From Protula sp. h YS-2021 (taxonomy: Eukaryota > Annelida > Polychaeta > Sabellida > Serpulidae): a stretch of DNA of 64,000 nt. Positions within the stretch are counted from its first letter, which is position 1. Every line of letters begins with the position of its first letter. The notes below the pieces were generated by a model. That model saw only the letters and a list, made by a program, of their open reading frames with translations. It did no database searches and was not told the DNA's origin. The stretch covers positions 1 through 64,000 of the forward strand of contig OX457031.1 of the NCBI GenBank assembly GCA_949752745.1, in the 5' to 3' direction. Below are positions 57,539 to 64,000 of this stretch, one piece after another. The position numbers and the translations under genes are program-made.

Positions 57539-60500
57539 TATGGGTTAGGGTATCGGGTTGGGGTATTGGGTTAGGTTATGTGTCAGGCTTAGGGTTGGGT
57601 TGGATCAAGGTTGCCTTGTGATTGACTTAGAATATTTTATAAGGCTTCTGTTGGGTAAGGGTTGGGTTGATGTTGGGTCACGGTTGAGTTTTGTTGGACT
57701 TAGAATATTTTTTACAGGCTTGGTTCAGGGTCAGGGTTGGGGTAAGGGTCGGGGTCAGGGTCAAGGGTGGGGTCAGGGTCGGGGTCAGGGTCAGGGTTGG
57801 GGTCAGGGTTAGGGTCGGGGTCAGGGTCAGGGTTGGGGTCAGGGTCAGGGTTAGGGTCAGGGTCAGGGTTAGGGTCAGGGTCAGGCTTAGGGTCAGGGTT
57901 AGGGTCAAGGTTGTGTCAATGTTGAGTTGTGTTGGACTTAGAATATTTTTCAAAGGGTTAGGGTCAGGGTCAAGGGTTAGGGTCAGGGTCAGGGTTAAGG
58001 TCAAGGGTTGGGTTAAGGTTGAGTTGTTTTGGACTTAGAATATTTTTCAAAGGGTTAGGGTCAGGGTCAAGGGTTAGGGTCAGGGTTAGGGTTAAGGTCA
58101 AGGGTTGGGTTAAGGTTGAGTTGTTTTGGACTTAGAATATTTTTCAAAGGGTTAGGGTCAGGGTCAAGGGTTAGGGTCAGGGTCAGGGTTAAGGTCAAGG
58201 GTTGGGTCAAGGTTAAGTTGTGTTGGACTTAGAATATTTTTACAGGGTTGGGTCAGGGGTTAGGGTCAGGGTCAAGGTTGGGGTCAGGGTGGGGGTCAGG
58301 GTCAGGGTCAGGGTTGGGGTCAGGATCGGGGTCAGGGTCAGGGTCAAGGTTGGGATCAGGGTCAGGGTTGGGGTCAGGGTCAGGGTTAGGGTCTCAACCC
58401 GGGTTGCATTTTCTTGCGTTTATAGGGTTGCGACCCGGGGTTACCTTGGGGTAACCTAGGGTTACACCTGTCAATCAAGAGTTTTTTTCTATCATTTCTT
58501 TGGTCCACAGAGCCGTGGTCCACAGAGCCATGTGCACCCTTAGCTCTATACCCTAACCGTAACCCTATTAACCCTCTAGTAAAAATCTACTGACCCTTGG
58601 GTTATGGGTTAGGGCTAACCCTTGTTACGAACTAATAGGTAATAAAATGCCAAAATCATCATTATACCCTAACCTCTAACCCAATAACTCTATACCATAA
58701 CCCAACCCATAACCCTGACCCTAACCCAACCCTAACCCTAATCCCTAATCCAAGTATTTCTCGAGTTATAGGGATTAAGTTGGCAGAAACAGCCCAATAA
58801 CGCATTTTTTTGGTAATAACTTCGTGAAAAATCGTTTATTTTAACAGAAATAAGGCAGAAACGTGCGCGTAATAATACTATTTTATTTGTGTTGGAACTT
58901 ATTTATCAAAAATTCTGACAAAAAATATTAACATTTTCACTTATGCAAAAAAATGCAGGTAAGGTGCACAGGTTAAACAACGTCATGCGATTAATATCAT
59001 GACATGACGACTTTATGAATAAATAAGAATAAATGTGTTTTGGTAAGAACCCTTAGAGTCAGAGGATTATTTTGGTGCAATTTGAGTCCTGAAAGACTAA
59101 GGAAAGCGGTTGAAATTTAAAAAACGGGACTTGGTCTCGAGGTAGCAGAGACACCATAATTTTTGGGCATCGTTGACCTTAAACTCAATTTTTGTTATGC
59201 TTGTCATAGTAGTAGGAAAATTATTTTAACAGGGCTACAAACTGCGTTCAAGGGCTTTAAAACGCTATATAATTTATGACGATACCTTAAAGACTTTTTC
59301 AAAAACATTTAAAAAACGCATGAAATTTGGGGTAAAATTTGGCCCATTATTTAAAAAATGTCATTTCTTTATAACTTCTAGATAAAATAGAGCCAAAATA
59401 TTTATGTCACTTATAGATCATTGCAACGCTATTACGCGGTATAAAGTTTGTAAAAATCCATTAAGGGCTTTTGACGATATGGTCAAAAACTTGTCAATTT
59501 TTTTAGCATTTTGACATTTTAACATGAAAATATCAATTTTATTATAACTTCTACACATAATACAGGCATGACATTTGCAATAATAATAGAATATTTCATG
59601 CACTATTAAACCATATAAAATTTGTAGAAAAACATCATGGACTTTTAACGATATTGTCAAAACATTATCAAACGTTTTCTCCACTTTCAGTATGGGTTAG
59701 GGTATCGGGTTGGGGTATTGGGTTAGGTTATGTGTCAGGCTTAGGGTTGGGTTGGATCAAGGTTGCCTTGTGATTGACTTAGAATATTTTATAAGGCTTC
59801 TGTTGGGTAAGGGTTGGGTTGATGTTGGGTCACGGTTGAGTTTTGTTGGACTTAGAATATTTTTTACAGGCTTGGTTCAGGGTCAGGGTTGGGGTAAGGG
59901 TCGGGGTCAGGGTCAAGGGTGGGGTCAGGGTCGGGGTCAGGGTCAGGGTTGGGGTCAGGGTTAGGGTCGGGGTCAGGGTCAGGGTTGGGGTCAGGGTCAG
60001 GGTTAGGGTCAGGGTCAGGGTTAGGGTCAGGGTCAGGCTTAGGGTCAGGGTTAGGGTCAAGGTTGTGTCAATGTTGAGTTGTGTTGGACTTAGAATATTT
60101 TTCAAAGGGTTAGGGTCAGGGTCAAGGGTTAGGGTCAGGGTCAGGGTTAAGGTCAAGGGTTGGGTTAAGGTTGAGTTGTTTTGGACTTAGAATATTTTTC
60201 AAAGGGTTAGGGTCAGGGTCAAGGGTTAGGGTCAGGGTTAGGGTTAAGGTCAAGGGTTGGGTTAAGGTTGAGTTGTTTTGGACTTAGAATATTTTTCAAA
60301 GGGTTAGGGTCAGGGTCAAGGGTTAGGGTCAGGGTCAGGGTTAAGGTCAAGGGTTGGGTCAAGGTTAAGTTGTGTTGGACTTAGAATATTTTTACAGGGT
60401 TGGGTCAGGGGTTAGGGTCAGGGTCAAGGTTGGGGTCAGGGTGGGGGTCAGGGTCAGGGTCAGGGTTGGGGTCAGGATCGGGGTCAGGGTCAGGGTCAAG

Positions 60501-63500
60501 GTTGGGATCAGGGTCAGGGTTGGGGTCAGGGTCAGGGTTAGGGTCTCAACCCGGGTTGCATTTTCTTGCGTTTATAGGGTTGCGACCCGGGGTTACCTTG
60601 GGGTAACCTAGGGTTACACCTGTCAATCAAGAGTTTTTTTCTATCATTTCTTTGGTCCACAGAGCCGTGGTCCACAGAGCCATGTGCACCCTTAGCTCTA
60701 TACCCTAACCGTAACCCTATTAACCCTCTAGTAAAAATCTACTGACCCTTGGGTTATGGGTTAGGGCTAACCCTTGTTACGAACTAATAGGTAATAAAAT
60801 GCCAAAATCATCATTATACCCTAACCTCTAACCCAATAACTCTATACCATAACCCAACCCATAACCCTGACCCTAACCCAACCCTAACCCTAATCCCTAA
60901 TCCAAGTATTTCTCGAGTTATAGGGATTAAGTTGGCAGAAACAGCCCAATAACGCATTTTTTTGGTAATAACTTCGTGAAAAATCGTTTATTTTAACAGA
61001 AATAAGGCAGAAACGTGCGCGTAATAATACTATTTTATTTGTGTTGGAACTTATTTATCAAAAATTCTGACAAAAAATATTAACATTTTCACTTATGCAA
61101 AAAAATGCAGGTAAGGTGCACAGGTTAAACAACGTCATGCGATTAATATCATGACATGACGACTTTATGAATAAATAAGAATAAATGTGTTTTGGTAAGA
61201 ACCCTTAGAGTCAGAGGATTATTTTGGTGCAATTTGAGTCCTGAAAGACTAAGGAAAGCGGTTGAAATTTAAAAAACGGGACTTGGTCTCGAGGTAGCAG
61301 AGACACCATAATTTTTGGGCATCGTTGACCTTAAACTCAATTTTTGTTATGCTTGTCATAGTAGTAGGAAAATTATTTTAACAGGGCTACAAACTGCGTT
61401 CAAGGGCTTTAAAACGCTATATAATTTATGACGATACCTTAAAGACTTTTTCAAAAACATTTAAAAAACGCATGAAATTTGGGGTAAAATTTGGCCCATT
61501 ATTTAAAAAATGTCATTTCTTTATAACTTCTAGATAAAATAGAGCCAAAATATTTATGTCACTTATAGATCATTGCAACGCTATTACGCGGTATAAAGTT
61601 TGTAAAAATCCATTAAGGGCTTTTGACGATATGGTCAAAAACTTGTCAATTTTTTTAGCATTTTGACATTTTAACATGAAAATATCAATTTTATTATAAC
61701 TTCTACACATAATACAGGCATGACATTTGCAATAATAATAGAATATTTCATGCACTATTAAACCATATAAAATTTGTAGAAAAACATCATGGACTTTTAA
61801 CGATATTGTCAAAACATTATCAAACGTTTTCTCCACTTTCAGTATGGGTTAGGGTATCGGGTTGGGGTATTGGGTTAGGTTATGTGTCAGGCTTAGGGTT
61901 GGGTTGGATCAAGGTTGCCTTGTGATTGACTTAGAATATTTTATAAGGCTTCTGTTGGGTAAGGGTTGGGTTGATGTTGGGTCACGGTTGAGTTTTGTTG
62001 GACTTAGAATATTTTTTACAGGCTTGGTTCAGGGTCAGGGTTGGGGTAAGGGTCGGGGTCAGGGTCAAGGGTGGGGTCAGGGTCGGGGTCAGGGTCAGGG
62101 TTGGGGTCAGGGTTAGGGTCGGGGTCAGGGTCAGGGTTGGGGTCAGGGTCAGGGTTAGGGTCAGGGTCAGGGTTAGGGTCAGGGTCAGGCTTAGGGTCAG
62201 GGTTAGGGTCAAGGTTGTGTCAATGTTGAGTTGTGTTGGACTTAGAATATTTTTCAAAGGGTTAGGGTCAGGGTCAAGGGTTAGGGTCAGGGTCAGGGTT
62301 AAGGTCAAGGGTTGGGTTAAGGTTGAGTTGTTTTGGACTTAGAATATTTTTCAAAGGGTTAGGGTCAGGGTCAAGGGTTAGGGTCAGGGTTAGGGTTAAG
62401 GTCAAGGGTTGGGTTAAGGTTGAGTTGTTTTGGACTTAGAATATTTTTCAAAGGGTTAGGGTCAGGGTCAAGGGTTAGGGTCAGGGTCAGGGTTAAGGTC
62501 AAGGGTTGGGTCAAGGTTAAGTTGTGTTGGACTTAGAATATTTTTACAGGGTTGGGTCAGGGGTTAGGGTCAGGGTCAAGGTTGGGGTCAGGGTGGGGGT
62601 CAGGGTCAGGGTCAGGGTTGGGGTCAGGATCGGGGTCAGGGTCAGGGTCAAGGTTGGGATCAGGGTCAGGGTTGGGGTCAGGGTCAGGGTTAGGGTCTCA
62701 ACCCGGGTTGCATTTTCTTGCGTTTATAGGGTTGCGACCCGGGGTTACCTTGGGGTAACCTAGGGTTACACCTGTCAATCAAGAGTTTTTTTCTATCATT
62801 TCTTTGGTCCACAGAGCCGTGGTCCACAGAGCCATGTGCACCCTTAGCTCTATACCCTAACCGTAACCCTATTAACCCTCTAGTAAAAATCTACTGACCC
62901 TTGGGTTATGGGTTAGGGCTAACCCTTGTTACGAACTAATAGGTAATAAAATGCCAAAATCATCATTATACCCTAACCTCTAACCCAATAACTCTATACC
63001 ATAACCCAACCCATAACCCTGACCCTAACCCAACCCTAACCCTAATCCCTAATCCAAGTATTTCTCGAGTTATAGGGATTAAGTTGGCAGAAACAGCCCA
63101 ATAACGCATTTTTTTGGTAATAACTTCGTGAAAAATCGTTTATTTTAACAGAAATAAGGCAGAAACGTGCGCGTAATAATACTATTTTATTTGTGTTGGA
63201 ACTTATTTATCAAAAATTCTGACAAAAAATATTAACATTTTCACTTATGCAAAAAAATGCAGGTAAGGTGCACAGGTTAAACAACGTCATGCGATTAATA
63301 TCATGACATGACGACTTTATGAATAAATAAGAATAAATGTGTTTTGGTAAGAACCCTTAGAGTCAGAGGATTATTTTGGTGCAATTTGAGTCCTGAAAGA
63401 CTAAGGAAAGCGGTTGAAATTTAAAAAACGGGACTTGGTCTCGAGGTAGCAGAGACACCATAATTTTTGGGCATCGTTGACCTTAAACTCAATTTTTGTT

Positions 63501-64000
63501 ATGCTTGTCATAGTAGTAGGAAAATTATTTTAACAGGGCTACAAACTGCGTTCAAGGGCTTTAAAACGCTATATAATTTATGACGATACCTTAAAGACTT
63601 TTTCAAAAACATTTAAAAAACGCATGAAATTTGGGGTAAAATTTGGCCCATTATTTAAAAAATGTCATTTCTTTATAACTTCTAGATAAAATAGAGCCAA
63701 AATATTTATGTCACTTATAGATCATTGCAACGCTATTACGCGGTATAAAGTTTGTAAAAATCCATTAAGGGCTTTTGACGATATGGTCAAAAACTTGTCA
63801 ATTTTTTTAGCATTTTGACATTTTAACATGAAAATATCAATTTTATTATAACTTCTACACATAATACAGGCATGACATTTGCAATAATAATAGAATATTT
63901 CATGCACTATTAAACCATATAAAATTTGTAGAAAAACATCATGGACTTTTAACGATATTGTCAAAACATTATCAAACGTTTTCTCCACTTTCAGTATGGG

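Larger units (their letters stand above)
54274..64000 (+). repeat. F modules: one of 2125 bp, three of 2152 bp, one cut by the window end
   Basis: The units are F0 54274-56398, F1 56399-58550, F2 58551-60702, F3 60703-62854 and F4 62855-64000 (partial, ending just after its AT block). F0 starts with a long pure CCCTAA array and enters late in the entry segment. F1-F4 begin CCCTAACCGTAACCC as A modules do. Copies appear identical. They are closest to A in the AT block but carry the GGTCCACAGAGCC doublet. No gene is supported. Confidence 0.94.

Overview
The window is eukaryotic subtelomeric satellite DNA. I find no protein-coding gene, tRNA, rRNA, transposon ORF or CRISPR array that I can support. 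The evidence is perfect CCCTAA arrays (vertebrate-type TTAGGG telomere repeat) recurring throughout, long degenerate G-rich tracts built from TTAGGG, TCAGGG, TTGGGG and TCGGGG, and nearly identical tandem modules. TTAGGG telomeres are shared by vertebrates, many invertebrates, fungi and protists. An animal is plausible, but the species cannot be named from this sequence.

The whole window reads as a chain of modules in one orientation. A complete module runs: CCCTAA array; AT-rich block of about 1.1 kb; G-rich degenerate telomeric tract; boundary block of 161-162 bp (or 204 bp in a long form). The boundary block always ends in CTCTATA, and the next CCCTAA array follows directly. That right-hand seam is constant. 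The sequence to the right of each CCCTAA array is not: at least a dozen different entry points are seen, from a full AT block down to a 28-base tail.

Layout: 1-933, end of one module plus a 5'-truncated A module. 934-9049, four A modules of 2029 bp. 9050-9086, a minimal 37-bp module. 9087-14394, two B modules with no AT block and the long boundary block. 14395-14529, a mini-module. 14530-41121, a 26.6-kb C array: one 752-bp monomer, then exactly 16 copies of a 1615-bp higher-order repeat (752+111+752). 41122-43527, a D module with G-rich super-repeats of roughly 137-200 bp. 43528-44892, a truncated A-like module. 44893-53031, four E modules (2034, 2070, 2070, 1965 bp). 53032-54273, three short truncated modules. 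54274-64000, F modules (2125 bp, then 3 x 2152 bp, then a partial one).

The most informative signals are: the fixed-right/variable-left truncation pattern, which suggests repeated copying onto a chromosome end with abortive left ends (break-induced replication, or an RNA-templated process); a boundary-block hairpin with an apparent compensatory base-pair change; a CRE/CCAAT promoter-like composite present only in the long boundary block; kilobases of GGGTCA, which is a nuclear-receptor half-site; and a degenerate repeat of about 173 bp inside the AT block. All functional readings are inference. The repeat architecture is read directly from the sequence.
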